A DNA stretch of 64,000 nt from Lamprobacter modestohalophilus. GTDB taxonomy: Bacteria > Pseudomonadota > Gammaproteobacteria > Chromatiales > Chromatiaceae. Positions 27,740-36,143 of this stretch are shown in pieces. Position numbers and translations under genes: made by a program. A model generated the notes under the pieces. It had not been told where the DNA came from and ran no database searches. It was given only the letters and a program-made list of their open reading frames with translations. The stretch lies in assembly GCF_016583905.1 (NCBI RefSeq), contig NZ_NRRY01000021.1, positions 24,384 through 88,383 on the forward strand, read 5' to 3'. Positions within the stretch are counted from its first letter, which is position 1. Every line of letters begins with the position of its first letter.

Positions 27740-27898
27740 GACCTCGGCCAGCATCTGCGTGGGCGCGACCGGGTTGGTCTCGCTCCATTCCAGATAGGCC
27801 TCGGGCGGTGCGCCAAGGGTGCCAGCACGGGCCTAGAAGAAATCGCTGGCGATCAACAGCTGATTGGTGCGGAACAGGCGCTCGACGCCCGCATGGTC
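27740..27898 (-). pseudogene. Remnant resembling type I restriction endonuclease subunit HsdR
   Basis: The reverse strand reads AGVERLFRTNQLLIASDFF, stop, ARAGTLGAPPEAYLEWSETNP. This is like the N-terminal nuclease region of HsdR proteins (xLFxxNxLLxISDgxeARxGTL). The TAG would be a GAG in an intact copy. Neither start nor the rest of the gene is present. The family identification is from pattern memory and needs a search. Confidence 0.5.
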
Positions 27899-27921
27899 CA
27901 ATCAGACCAACACAGCTCGTC
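27898..27921 (+). repeat. 24-bp direct repeat, copy 2
   Basis: Identical to 27122-27145. Its left edge coincides with the start of the HsdR-like similarity. Confidence 0.9.
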
Positions 27922-27955
27922 TATGATCATGAATCGGATCGAAGGCTGCATTGGC

Positions 27956-27984
27956 TTGCGGAGAGGGGGAGTAGCGACTAAGAT
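27956..27984 (+). promoter_or_regulatory. Candidate promoter of the phd-vapC pair
   Basis: TTGCGG (27956-27961), 17 bp, TAAGAT (27979-27984). The expected transcription start, near 27991, lies inside the adjacent palindrome, which suits autorepression by the antitoxin. Confidence 0.4.
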
Positions 27985-28003
27985 CTAGTCAAGCTGACTA
28001 GAT
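27983..28003. promoter_or_regulatory. Palindromic operator of the phd-vapC pair
   Basis: ATCTAGTCA-AGC-TGACTAGAT: perfect 9-bp arms around a 3-nt centre, 15 bp before the antitoxin ATG. Phd-type antitoxins repress their own promoter through such palindromes. Confidence 0.7.
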
Positions 28004-28017
28004 TTTCGATCTTAACC

Positions 28018-28305
28018 ATGAATGAAACGCCTTCCGAAATTGCCAGACGCCCCCGCGAGTGGAAGCTCCAAGACGCCAAAGCCCGTTTCAGCGAGTTGGT
28101 CCGTCTTGCCGGCGAGGCCGGGCCCCAGCATGTCACTGTTAACGGCAAGGAAAAGGCCGTGCTCTTGTCCGCCAAGGACTACCGGCGCCTGCGCAGCGAG
28201 CCCATGGGAGATGCCTTGGTCCGATTGCTCGCTGAGGCCGACCTCGACGATATCGAATTCGACCACATCAAGGCCCCTGGTCCAGTCCGCGACATCGAGC
28301 TGTGA
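28018..28305 (+). CDS. Phd/YefM family antitoxin
   Basis: A 95-residue protein with the family pattern WKLQDAKARFSELVRLAGEAGPQHVTV followed by NGKEKAVLLSAKDYRRL. The N-terminal half binds DNA; the acidic C-terminal tail (LLAEADLDDIEFDHIK) should wrap and block the toxin. Its stop overlaps the GTG start of the toxin gene by 3 bases, so they are coupled. The palindrome just upstream is its likely operator. Confidence 0.92.
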   Translation: MNETPSEIARRPREWKLQDAKARFSELVRLAGEAGPQHVTVNGKEKAVLLSAKDYRRLRSEPMGDALVRLLAEADLDDIEFDHIKAPGPVRDIEL

Positions 28306-28733
28306 GCGGCTGGCTGCTTGACACCAACGTCCTATCGGAGCTGCGGCGTCAGCGGCCAACGCCGTCGGTGATCGACTTCGTCGCAGCCCAGTCCCTGCAC
28401 GCACTCCACGTGAGCACCCTCACCTTCGCCGAGATTCGCTATGGCATTGAATTACTCGGCGACGCGACGCGTCGCGCTGCATTGATCCATTGGCTCGACC
28501 ATCGGCTGCGACCAATGTTTGAAGGTCGTATCCTGCCTTTGTGCGAGGACACCCTGCTGCAATGGCGTCTGACGATCGAAGCCGGCCGAAAGCGCGGCCA
28601 CACCTTCAGTCATCCCGACGTACTGATCGCGGCGAGCGCGGCGCGGCATGGACTCACCGTGGTGACCAGGGATACGGATGACTTCGTCGCGGCCGGGGTT
28701 GCGGTGTTCAATCCGTGGTGCGAGTCCGCTTGA
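28302..28733 (+). CDS. vapC: PIN domain ribonuclease toxin (VapC/FitB type)
   Basis: A 143-residue PIN protein. Acidic metal ligands are visible in WLLDTNVLSEL (Asp), TFAEIRYGIELL (Glu), HPDVLIAASA (Asp) and TRDTDDFVAAG (Asp). It is a Mg-dependent RNase, probably cutting tRNA or rRNA, neutralised by the upstream Phd protein. The start is GTG (MSGWLLDTN), overlapping the antitoxin stop. All ligands are intact, so it is probably functional. Part of it is duplicated at 27141. Confidence 0.93.
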   Translation: MSGWLLDTNVLSELRRQRPTPSVIDFVAAQSLHALHVSTLTFAEIRYGIELLGDATRRAALIHWLDHRLRPMFEGRILPLCEDTLLQWRLTIEAGRKRGHTFSHPDVLIAASAARHGLTVVTRDTDDFVAAGVAVFNPWCESA

Positions 28734-28819
28734 CGCAAGCAGATCAGCTTCTGAATCAGATGGCTAGGAACGCGAGATGGCCAGGAACGCGCGCCGATAT
28801 CGCTCGTTGGGGGTAGCCG

Positions 28820-29179
28820 ATGAAAGCCATTATCGAAGTTGGCCACCGTGGCTCGATCTTTGATGCCGTTTCCAGCCAGGTGGCCGAAAGCCGAGCGGGC
28901 CGGCCGGTCGATTATCGGCTCAGCTTCGAATCGACGCAGACGCTGTTCGCCGAGGTGACACCCGAGCGACTGGAACTTCTCGATCACCTGCGGCGTATCG
29001 GTCCTTGTCGTGCGGAGGAGTTGGCGGACCAACTGCCGGCCTCAAGCGATCCCACTGTGTTTACACACCATTTGGAGAGACTCGAGACCCTTGGTCTGCT
29101 GGAGCGTCACGAGGATGGAACGCTATTTGTGCCTTTTGCTTCGATTGAGATCATCCTGCAGTTGGCGAGGGTGGCTTAG
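28820..29179 (+). CDS. Winged-helix regulator of the HVO_A0114 type
   Basis: A 119-residue protein: a beta-rich start (MKAIIEVGHRGSIFDAV), then LSFESTQTLFAEVTPERLELLDHL and a winged HTH (RAEELADQLPASSDPTVFTHHLERLETLGLLER). It matches the HVO_A0114-like family, often an antitoxin or regulator next to a DUF6516-type toxin gene. No such partner is present here, so it may be left over from a TA pair. The ATG has a weak GGGGG upstream. Confidence 0.7.
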   Translation: MKAIIEVGHRGSIFDAVSSQVAESRAGRPVDYRLSFESTQTLFAEVTPERLELLDHLRRIGPCRAEELADQLPASSDPTVFTHHLERLETLGLLERHEDGTLFVPFASIEIILQLARVA

Positions 29180-29215
29180 CTGTTGGGGGCTTGCAACTGA
29201 TGAACGCCCGCGTAC

Positions 29216-29312
29216 AGCATAGCGCCCATCATCCACTTCAAAAGTGTCAAATCGGTGCGGATTGGCGCCCGGGCTTGCTCGATGTCGGCTTTCATCACGC
29301 GCTCATCCCCCC
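29216..29312 (-). pseudogene. Degraded fragment of a DUF1640-like gene
   Basis: The reverse strand encodes ERVMKADIEQARAPIRTDLT and LLKWMMGAM, closely matching the C-terminal half of the intact gene at 27252 (TKANLEQALASIRTDLTLLKWMMGAV). No start is found, and the similarity ends before the final membrane helix. Confidence 0.75.
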
Positions 29313-29474
29313 CATCAACTGCCTAACCAGGGTCGACCGCCAGTTATCGCCGTTCGCCATAGATGATCGCGCAAGCCGCCCTGGTTGGGTAGGCAAAGCT
29401 CGCAGAGCCCGGAGACCGGATCGCAGAGGTCGCTGTCGAGCAGAAGGACGATGAGCATCCATCCGGCCGAACGC

Positions 29475-29894
29475 TCAGGAGGAGAACGGATTCAGGAGCT
29501 TGACGCGGGTCAAAGTGAAATCGTCGGTGTTGCGGGTGACCAAGGTCAGGTCACTTATCAGCGCCGTCGCAGCGATCTGCTTGTCGAGTGCGTTCTCGGG
29601 GTGAGGGACGCGCAGTCGTCCCCACAGCAACGCCTCCGCGCGGCCAAAATCCAGAATTCGGTTCGCGTAGTCATCCATCACCGAATTGAGCCAGCGTTCA
29701 AGCCGCTCCGCCTGCGATCTATCTCCCCGATGCCGCAACAGATCAACTCCACGCCTTAGCTCACCAAGGGTGACGACGCTGAGGTAGACGCGGGCATGAT
29801 CGGCATCCAGAGTTCGGACTAATTCCACGACTCCGGCATTGGCCCGCTTCCCCTTGCGCAGCTCGCTGACAACATTGGTATCGAACAAATACAT
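29475..29894 (-). CDS. PIN domain toxin (VapC/FitB type)
   Basis: A 139-residue PIN protein with MYLFDTNVVSELRKG, LGELRRGVDLL, NALDKQIAATALI and VTRNTDDFTLTRVKLLNPF; the expected acidic ligands are present. It is a predicted toxic RNase. It follows the RHH antitoxin by 12 bp on the same strand. Its sequence differs clearly from the other VapC at 28302, so it is an independent pair. Confidence 0.92.
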   Translation of the reverse strand: MYLFDTNVVSELRKGKRANAGVVELVRTLDADHARVYLSVVTLGELRRGVDLLRHRGDRSQAERLERWLNSVMDDYANRILDFGRAEALLWGRLRVPHPENALDKQIAATALISDLTLVTRNTDDFTLTRVKLLNPFSS

Positions 29895-29906
29895 CCTGGT
29901 TTCGGT

Positions 29907-30140
29907 TCAGTCGAAGACCGGCGGCGTGGCCTCGTCTTGCCTGCGTGCAAAGTCCTCGTCGTGCCCCACGTCCGGCATGTCTGCGAGCACTTGCAGAAAG
30001 CTGCGACGCTTCGGGCGCAGCAGGGCTTCCTCCAAAATGCGCCGGTGCTCCGCTTCGGCGCTCACTCCATGAGCACTCGCACGCTCCTTAAGCGCCTGGC
30101 TGATGTCAGCATCGACATTGCGTACCAATAGATTGGCCAT
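29907..30140 (-). CDS. FitA-like ribbon-helix-helix antitoxin
   Basis: A 77-residue protein. The N-terminal MANLLVRNVDADISQALKER followed by ASAHGVSAEAEHRRILEEAL is the Arc/FitA ribbon-helix-helix DNA-binding fold. The tail (LADMPDVGHDEDFARRQDE) is acidic and should fit the PIN active site. I chose the ATG at 30140; a GTG one codon upstream is possible. It is the first gene of the pair with the PIN toxin. Confidence 0.9.
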   Translation of the reverse strand: MANLLVRNVDADISQALKERASAHGVSAEAEHRRILEEALLRPKRRSFLQVLADMPDVGHDEDFARRQDEATPPVFD

Positions 30141-30158
30141 CACATCTTTAATCTAGGC

Positions 30159-30337
30159 TCACTTGGTGGTTAGCATGATAGCATTGATAGCGCATCTTCC
30201 GATACGCTCGTCGATCAAGAGCAGCTTGGCGTTGCGCGCAAGCGCGAGTCGAATGGCTGCTGCTTCACCCAGATCAAGTCGTTCCAGCCCAGGCGTTGCT
30301 GCTGCAGCGGATCGGGAATGTTGAGGGTTAAGGTCAT
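30159..30337 (-). pseudogene. Deletion scar joining a UPF0175 antitoxin start to a DUF3368 PIN-like toxin end
   Basis: The reverse strand first reads MTLTLNIPDPLQQQRLGW, the start of UPF0175 antitoxins. It then runs, in another frame, into LDLGEAAAIRLALARNAKLL followed by LIDERIGR, the core of DUF3368 PIN-like toxins. UPF0175 and DUF3368 genes are normally adjacent, antitoxin first. The simplest reading is a deletion that removed the antitoxin body and the toxin N terminus. Nothing functional is likely. Confidence 0.65.
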
Positions 30338-30438
30338 GTCGGTCGCCTGATCTCGATGCTGTCGCTGGTCGTGGATAGGGTCGTTCTGACGACTTCTCCA
30401 ACACAAGTCTTCGGTCGATGTTCAGATAAGATCGCCCG

Positions 30439-33400
30439 TTACCCGGTCAACCGCGCCACCACCGTACTGACCTGATCCACCCGCTTGGCCGGATCAGTCA
30501 TCTCCATCGTGAACCGCAGCGCCCCCGCAGCCTGATCCAGCTTGAAGTCCTTGGGCCGTGATTGCACCAGCTGGATCAACTTCATGTGATCGATATTCGG
30601 CTGCTCGCCGAAGACGATGCGCCCGCCCTTAGGGCCGGCCTCGATCTTCTTGATGCCATAAGGCTGGACCTTGAGCTTCAGCTCCGTGACCGCGAACAGG
30701 GTCTTGGTGGGCTCAGGCAGTAGGCCGAAGCGGTCGATCATCTCGACTTGCAGATCTTTCAGCTCGGCACGGTCGGCGGCGCTGGCGATGCGCTTGTAGG
30801 TGACTAGCCGGGTGTGGACATCGGGCAGGTAGTCGTCCGGCAGCAGGGCAGGGAGGCCGAGATCGATCTCGGCGCCGTGGTCGAGCGGGCGGTCCAGCTC
30901 CGGGGTCTTGCCGGATTTGAGCGCCTCGACCGCGCGCTCGAGCAGGTCCATGTAGAGGGTGAAGCCGATTTCGTGGATCTGGCCGGATTGCTCCTCGCCG
31001 AGCAGCTCACCCGCCCCGCGGATCTCCAGATCATGGGTGGCCAGCGTGAAACCGGCGCCCAGGTCTTCCAGGGACTCGATCGCCTCCAGCCGCTTCTTCG
31101 CATCGGCGGTCATGCTCTTCGGCGGCGGGGTGATCAGATAGGCATAGGCGCGATGGTGCGAGCGGCCGACCCGTCCGCGCAGCTGGTGCAACTGCGCTAA
31201 GCCGAGCTTGTCGGCGCGGTGGATGACAATGGTGTTGGCACTCGGCACGTCGATGCCGGATTCAATGATCGTCGTGCAGACCAGCAGGTTGAAGCGCCTA
31301 TGGTAGAAGTCGCGCATGACCCGCTCGAGTTCCTTCTCGCGCATCTGACCGTGGGCGACCTCGACCCGCGCCTCGGGCACCAATGCTTCCAGTTTCTGCG
31401 CCATATTCTCGATGGTCTCGACCTCGTTGTGCAGGAAGTAGACCTGGCCGCCGCGGTTGATCTCACGCTGGCAGGCCTCGCGGATCAGCGCATCGTTCCA
31501 AGTGGAGACGAAGGTCTTGATCGGATGGCGCTCGACCGGTGGGGTGGCGATGATGCTGAGATCGCGCATCCCGGCCATCGCCATGTTGAGCGTGCGCGGG
31601 ATCGGTGTCGCGGTGAGGGTGAGCACGTCGACCTCGGCGCGCAGGCTCTTCAGCTGCTCCTTGTGGCGGACGCCAAAGCGGTGCTCCTCGTCGATGATCG
31701 CGAGTCCTAAGTTCTTGAACTTGACCGACGGCTGCAACAGCTTGTGGGTGCCGACGACGATATCGATGGTGCCAGCGGCGAGTCCATCCATGATCGTCTT
31801 GACCTCCTTGGTGCTCTTGAAGCGCGACAGGCTCTCGACCTTGATCGGCCAGTCGGCGAAGCGATCGGAGAGGTTCTGAAAGTGCTGCTGGGCGAGCAGG
31901 GTGGTCGGTACCAGCAGCGCGACCTGCTTGCCGGCGTTGACAGCAACGAAGGCGGCGCGCATCGCGACCTCGGTCTTGCCGAAACCGACATCGCCGCAGA
32001 CCACCCGGTCCATCGGCTTGGGGTCGGCCATGTCGGTGAGGATGGCCTCGATGGCGCGTTGCTGGTCGGGGGTTTCCTCGAAGGCGAAGGCGGTGGCGAA
32101 AGCGTCGTACTCCGGCCCTGGGGTCGGGAAGGAAACGCCTTGGCGCGCGGCGCGGCGGGCGTAGATGTCGAGCAGCTCGGCGGCGACGTCGCGCACCTTT
32201 TCGGCCGCCTTGCGCTTGGCGCGCTCCCATTGATCGCTGCCAAGCCGATGCAGCGGCGCATGCTCGGGCTCGGCGCCGGTGTAGCGCGAGATCAGGTGCA
32301 GCGAGCTGACCGGCACATAGAGTTTGTCGCCCTTGGCGTATTCGAGGGCGAGGAATTCGGCTGCGGTGCCCCCGACAGCGATCGTCTGCAGACCGAGGAA
32401 GCGGCCAACGCCGTGCTCCTCATGCACCACCGGGGCGCCAGCGACCAGCTCGGTGAGGTTGCGCACCACCGCCTCGCCATCGCGCTCGCGACGCTTGCGC
32501 CGGCGCTCCTGACGCACGCGCTCGCCATAGAGCTGGGTCTCGGTGAGCAGGACGAGCGCAGGCTGCTGGGGGCCTAGATCGGGATCTTGCTTGGAGTCTT
32601 GCTCGGCGCTGGCGGGGGGCATGCCTGGCAGCAGCAGCGGCTCTTCGAGCGGGGCAACGGTGACGGCAAGCGACGCTGTGCCACTGAGGAAGTCGCGCCA
32701 GTCGTCGACCGCGGTTGGCTGGATGCCAAAGCCACGCAGGTTGTCGATCAGCATCTCGCGCCGGCCCGTGCTCTCGGCGACGAAGAGGATACGGCGCTCG
32801 GCAGCATCCTGGACAAAGGCCTTCAGCGCCGCAGCCGGATCAGCAGCGCGGGCCTGAATCGCCAGCGCTGGCGGTCGCCCGGTGGCAAAGTTGTGCACTT
32901 GCGCAAAGCCCTTGCGTCGCTCGGCCCATTCGGCACTCTGCCAGCGCACGCCGGGCAGCGCATTGAGCTGGCCAGCAAGCTCGTCCGGACTCAGATAGAG
33001 TCGCTGAGGGGGCAGCAGCGGCCGCTCGATATCGTGGCGGCGCTGCTCGTAGCGGGTGCCGATATCCTCAAAACGGGCTTCGGCCGCCTCGCGCGCGCCT
33101 TCTGGCTCGAACAGTAGCGCGCCCGTGGGCAGATAGTCGAACAGGGTCGCGGTCTGTTCGAAGAACAGCGGCAAGTAGTATTCGAGCCCGCCCGGCGCCC
33201 GGCCCTCGGAGACCTCGCGGTAGATCAGGCTGGCCTTGGGGTCGGCGTCGATGCTGGCACGCCAGCGTTGGCGGAAGCCGGCGATCGCCTCCTCGGTGAA
33301 CGGATACTCGCGCGCCGGCAGCAGGCGCACCTGCTCGAGCTTGGCGATCGAGCGCTGGCTGTCTGGATCGAAGGTGCGGATCGACTCGACCTCGTCGTCG

Positions 33401-34092
33401 AAGAGATCGATACGCAGTGGCTCTCGGCTGCCCATCGGGAAGATGTCGAGCAGCGCGCCACGCACCGCGAATTCGCCATGGGTGATGACCTGCGAGACGT
33501 ACTGATAACCAGCTCGGGTGAGGCGCTCGCGGGTACGATCGAGATCCAGCCGATCACCGGCCGCTAACACCAGCGACTGGCCGTCGACGAAGTCCGGTGG
33601 CGGCAGGCGTTGCATCAGCGTCGCGACCGGTACCACGAGCACTCCACGTTTGAGCTGCGGCAGTCGGTGCAGGGTCAGCAGCCGTTCCGAGACCAGCTCC
33701 GGCAGTGGTGAGAAGACGTCATAAGGCAGCGTCTCCCAATCTGGAAAGCTGAGCACTGGCACGGCTTGGCCGCGAGCCCGCTCGGCACTCGGCTTGCCGG
33801 CGTTAGCGCCCGTGCCGGCGTTTGCCAACGCATTGTTTGCGCTGATGTCGTGTTCATCGAGGAAGAAGCGCAGCGCCTCGCTGAGCTGAACCGCCGCCGG
33901 CATATCCGCGACCACGCAGAGCAGCGGAGCCCGTGCTTTGCGGGCGGCTTCGGCAATGGCCAGCGCTGAAGCAGCGCCATAGAGTTTCCCCCACAACAGC
34001 CGTTCGCCTTGGCGCTGCGGCAAGGGCGGTGCGAGCGGCGATGGCGCTCGCGCATCCTCGGTTAGAGCATCTGTGAGGCCATCTGGAGGCAT
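30439..34092 (-). CDS. mfd: Transcription-repair coupling factor Mfd
   Basis: A 1217-residue DNA translocase that removes stalled RNA polymerase and recruits UvrA. Visible blocks: UvrB-like N terminus (LSFPDWETLPYDVFSPLPELVSERL), RNA-polymerase-interacting domain (VHEEHGVGRFLGL and FLALEYAKGDKLYVPVSSLHLISRY), Walker A CGDVGFGKTEVAMRAAFVA, DEEHRFGVRHKEQLK, TATPIPRTLNMAMAGMRDLS, QLRGRVGRSHHRAYAYL, and the C-terminal D7 domain. It is about 70 residues longer than E. coli Mfd. I chose the ATG of MPPDGLTDAL; the open frame begins 156 bp upstream but that part looks like no Mfd. Confidence 0.97.
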   Translation of the reverse strand: MPPDGLTDALTEDARAPSPLAPPLPQRQGERLLWGKLYGAASALAIAEAARKARAPLLCVVADMPAAVQLSEALRFFLDEHDISANNALANAGTGANAGKPSAERARGQAVPVLSFPDWETLPYDVFSPLPELVSERLLTLHRLPQLKRGVLVVPVATLMQRLPPPDFVDGQSLVLAAGDRLDLDRTRERLTRAGYQYVSQVITHGEFAVRGALLDIFPMGSREPLRIDLFDDEVESIRTFDPDSQRSIAKLEQVRLLPAREYPFTEEAIAGFRQRWRASIDADPKASLIYREVSEGRAPGGLEYYLPLFFEQTATLFDYLPTGALLFEPEGAREAAEARFEDIGTRYEQRRHDIERPLLPPQRLYLSPDELAGQLNALPGVRWQSAEWAERRKGFAQVHNFATGRPPALAIQARAADPAAALKAFVQDAAERRILFVAESTGRREMLIDNLRGFGIQPTAVDDWRDFLSGTASLAVTVAPLEEPLLLPGMPPASAEQDSKQDPDLGPQQPALVLLTETQLYGERVRQERRRKRRERDGEAVVRNLTELVAGAPVVHEEHGVGRFLGLQTIAVGGTAAEFLALEYAKGDKLYVPVSSLHLISRYTGAEPEHAPLHRLGSDQWERAKRKAAEKVRDVAAELLDIYARRAARQGVSFPTPGPEYDAFATAFAFEETPDQQRAIEAILTDMADPKPMDRVVCGDVGFGKTEVAMRAAFVAVNAGKQVALLVPTTLLAQQHFQNLSDRFADWPIKVESLSRFKSTKEVKTIMDGLAAGTIDIVVGTHKLLQPSVKFKNLGLAIIDEEHRFGVRHKEQLKSLRAEVDVLTLTATPIPRTLNMAMAGMRDLSIIATPPVERHPIKTFVSTWNDALIREACQREINRGGQVYFLHNEVETIENMAQKLEALVPEARVEVAHGQMREKELERVMRDFYHRRFNLLVCTTIIESGIDVPSANTIVIHRADKLGLAQLHQLRGRVGRSHHRAYAYLITPPPKSMTADAKKRLEAIESLEDLGAGFTLATHDLEIRGAGELLGEEQSGQIHEIGFTLYMDLLERAVEALKSGKTPELDRPLDHGAEIDLGLPALLPDDYLPDVHTRLVTYKRIASAADRAELKDLQVEMIDRFGLLPEPTKTLFAVTELKLKVQPYGIKKIEAGPKGGRIVFGEQPNIDHMKLIQLVQSRPKDFKLDQAAGALRFTMEMTDPAKRVDQVSTVVARLTG

Positions 34093-34284
34093 GGCGGTGA
34101 GCGCCGAGGGCGCATCCGAGGAAGAGGCGGTCAGGTTTTGGGACACAGCGACAAGGAAGAGCAGAACAGCAGACTGATAAGGTGAGAACCGAATCTTCGC
34201 ACAGCACACCTCTGGGTGCAGCAATGCCTGGTGGAACAGCGGCTGCAACCTTCACCGGGATGCTGGCATCATGCTAGCCAGAAA

Positions 34285-34326
34285 GCCAGTCGCCAGTCGC
34301 CAGTCGCCATTCGCCATTCGCCATAG
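34285..34326. repeat. Tandem heptamers GCCAGTC x3 and GCCATTC x2 (+1)
   Basis: Six consecutive 7-bp units: three GCCAGTC, two GCCATTC, one GCCATAG. It lies between mfd and the hypothetical gene at 34359, within its leader. Confidence 0.9.
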
Positions 34327-34358
34327 CCACCCTCTCGTCAGCCTTGGAGACCGCATCG

Positions 34359-34814
34359 ATGAAGCAGCCAACCAACCTTGCCGGCAAGATCGCTCACCTG
34401 AAGACCCTGCTGGTGAATGCCGAGGAATTTTCCGAGCCGATGACCTACTTCTTTGATGCCCTGGTCGATGACCCAGCCTTTCTTGCCAAGGGCAAGAAGC
34501 TCAGGGACGAGCAGATCGAGTCACGCTTCTACGGGGTGCTGGAGGTTCTCCGACAGCGCATGGCGCCAGACACCGAGATCAAGCCGCGCACCATGACCTT
34601 GGCCGGACTCAAACAGTACGGGTTTGCCCATGGCGGCTTTACCTTCGGACATCTGCTCGGCGTGACCTTCTACTTTCGCGATCTCGATATGGGGCTCTGC
34701 GCGTTAACGGCCATGGACGGCTCCTCCATGACCCTGTTTTCACGCTTTTCGGTCTATGATCAGGTCGACCCGTCGAAGAATTTTCAGGTCGACCGCCCTG
34801 GGCGTCGCCATTGA
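34359..34814 (+). CDS. Conserved hypothetical protein
   Basis: A 151-residue soluble protein (MKQPTNLAGKIAHLKTLLVN; MTYFFDALVDDPAFLAKGKK; TFGHLLGVTFYFRDLDMGLC; ALTAMDGSSMTLFSRFSVYD). It has no signal peptide or membrane helix. I do not recognise the family. The start chosen has a TTGGAGAC site 8-14 bp upstream; an ATG 15 bp earlier is in frame. The next gene is pstS, 176 bp on, and it may share pst control. Confidence 0.75.
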   Translation: MKQPTNLAGKIAHLKTLLVNAEEFSEPMTYFFDALVDDPAFLAKGKKLRDEQIESRFYGVLEVLRQRMAPDTEIKPRTMTLAGLKQYGFAHGGFTFGHLLGVTFYFRDLDMGLCALTAMDGSSMTLFSRFSVYDQVDPSKNFQVDRPGRRH

Positions 34815-34827
34815 CACCGCCGCCGTG

Positions 34828-34860
34828 CCAGTCGGCAAACCTCCCAGTCGGGGAAACCTC
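34828..34860. repeat. 16/17-bp direct repeat upstream of pstS
   Basis: CCAGTCGGCAAACCTC (34828-34843) is followed directly by CCAGTCGGGGAAACCTC (34844-34860). It lies about 130 bp upstream of pstS. Confidence 0.8.
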
Positions 34861-34883
34861 AAGGCGGTCTCGTCTGGCATCGG

Positions 34884-34901
34884 TTGGTCACGAAAAATTC
34901 A
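34884..34901 (+). promoter_or_regulatory. Weak candidate Pho box upstream of pstS
   Basis: TGGTCAC-GAAA-AATTCAC is an 11-bp-spaced direct repeat of TCAC half sites, a partial match to the PhoB box (CTGTCAT-N4-CTGTCAC). The position, about 90 bp before pstS, is right, but only about half the bases fit. Confidence 0.3.
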
Positions 34902-34990
34902 CAGAATGGCAGTATGCGGTCGTCACAATAGCGCTGGCCTGAGTTTGGGCCACCCTTCTACGCACCATGATCTTTAGGAGTTCTCCCGCC

Positions 34991-36058
34991 ATGACGCTTC
35001 TGCATGCACTGAAGACAGCGGCACTTGCCGGCTGTCTCTCGACGTTCGCCTTCTCTGCGGCGGTCAGCGCCGACACCACCGTGAATGGCTCCGGCGCCAG
35101 CTTTCCGTTCCCGCTCTATGCCAAGTGGGCGAAGGACTTCAGCAAACAGAACAAGGGCGTGCGCGTCCAGTACCAGGCGGTCGGTAGTGGTGCAGGCATT
35201 CAGGCGTTTATTGCCGAAACCGTCGATTTCGCGGCCAGCGATGCCGCCATGAACGACGACGAGATCAGCAAGGTGCCGACGGATAAAGGCGTGGTCCTGC
35301 TGCCGATGACCGCCGGTGAGGTCGTCCTTTCGTACAATCTGCCCGGCAACCCGGAGCTGAAGCTGCCGCGGGATGTGTTCATCGATATCTTCACCGGCAA
35401 GCTCGACAATTGGTCGGATGAGCGCATTGCCAAGGCGAATCCGGACGTGGAGTTGCCCGATGACAAGATCACTGTCGTGCGTCGCTCTGACTCTTCAGGC
35501 ACCACCTATGTCTTTACGGGTCACCTCGCCGCCATTAGCGATGAGTTCAAGAGCCAGGTCGGTCACGGCAAGAGCGTGAACTGGCCAAAGAGCTTTGTCG
35601 GCGCGCCGAAGAACGACGGCGTGACGGCGATGATCAAGCAGACGCCAGGTGCGATCGGATACATCGAGTACGGTTATGCCGAGGCGACGAAGCAGCCGAT
35701 GGCGATCTTGCAGAACAAGGCCGGCAATTTCGTCAAGCCGGGCGAGGAGACTGGAGCAGCGGCACTGGCGAGCGCCGAGTTCCCGACAACTGATCTGCCG
35801 GGATATCCGGGTACGCCTGATCTGCGCGTTTGGGTTGAAGATCCGGCGGGTGAGCAGGCCTATCCTATCGCGACCTTCACCTGGATGCTGATGTATCAGA
35901 ACCAGGATCAAGAGAATGCCAAGGTGCTGCGTGACTTCATCGAGTATGGCCTGACCGAAGGCCAAAAGGACGCCACCAAGATGGGCTTCATTCCGCTGCC
36001 GGAGAACGTCAAGGCCAAGGTTGAAGAGGCTATGAAGCTGGTCGGCAGCAGCAAATAA
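34991..36058 (+). CDS. pstS: Phosphate ABC transporter periplasmic phosphate-binding protein
   Basis: A 355-residue secreted protein. Signal peptide MTLLHALKTAALAGCLSTFAFSAAVSA; the mature part begins DTTVNGSGASFPFPLYAKWA. Phosphate-contact segments are GSGAGIQAF, AASDAAM and RRSDSSGTTYVFTGHL. It captures phosphate for PstCAB. I chose the ATG with TAGGAG about 11 bp upstream; the open frame continues 24 bp upstream. It is the first gene of pstSCAB. Confidence 0.96.
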   Translation: MTLLHALKTAALAGCLSTFAFSAAVSADTTVNGSGASFPFPLYAKWAKDFSKQNKGVRVQYQAVGSGAGIQAFIAETVDFAASDAAMNDDEISKVPTDKGVVLLPMTAGEVVLSYNLPGNPELKLPRDVFIDIFTGKLDNWSDERIAKANPDVELPDDKITVVRRSDSSGTTYVFTGHLAAISDEFKSQVGHGKSVNWPKSFVGAPKNDGVTAMIKQTPGAIGYIEYGYAEATKQPMAILQNKAGNFVKPGEETGAAALASAEFPTTDLPGYPGTPDLRVWVEDPAGEQAYPIATFTWMLMYQNQDQENAKVLRDFIEYGLTEGQKDATKMGFIPLPENVKAKVEEAMKLVGSSK

Positions 36059-36143
36059 CGCTGCGGCTGAAGCCTGACTGAGGCAAAGCTGGGGTCGGTG
36101 CGATCGGAGGTCGCGCCGTTCACCGGCAGCTTGTTGGCCTGAT

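Larger units (their letters stand above)
27492..28017. other. Decayed accessory region between DUF1640 gene and phd
   Basis: The 526-bp stretch has no intact gene. It contains the HsdR-like remnant (27740-27898), the second copy of the 24-bp repeat (27898-27921), and the promoter and operator of the phd-vapC pair (27956-28003). Confidence 0.7.
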
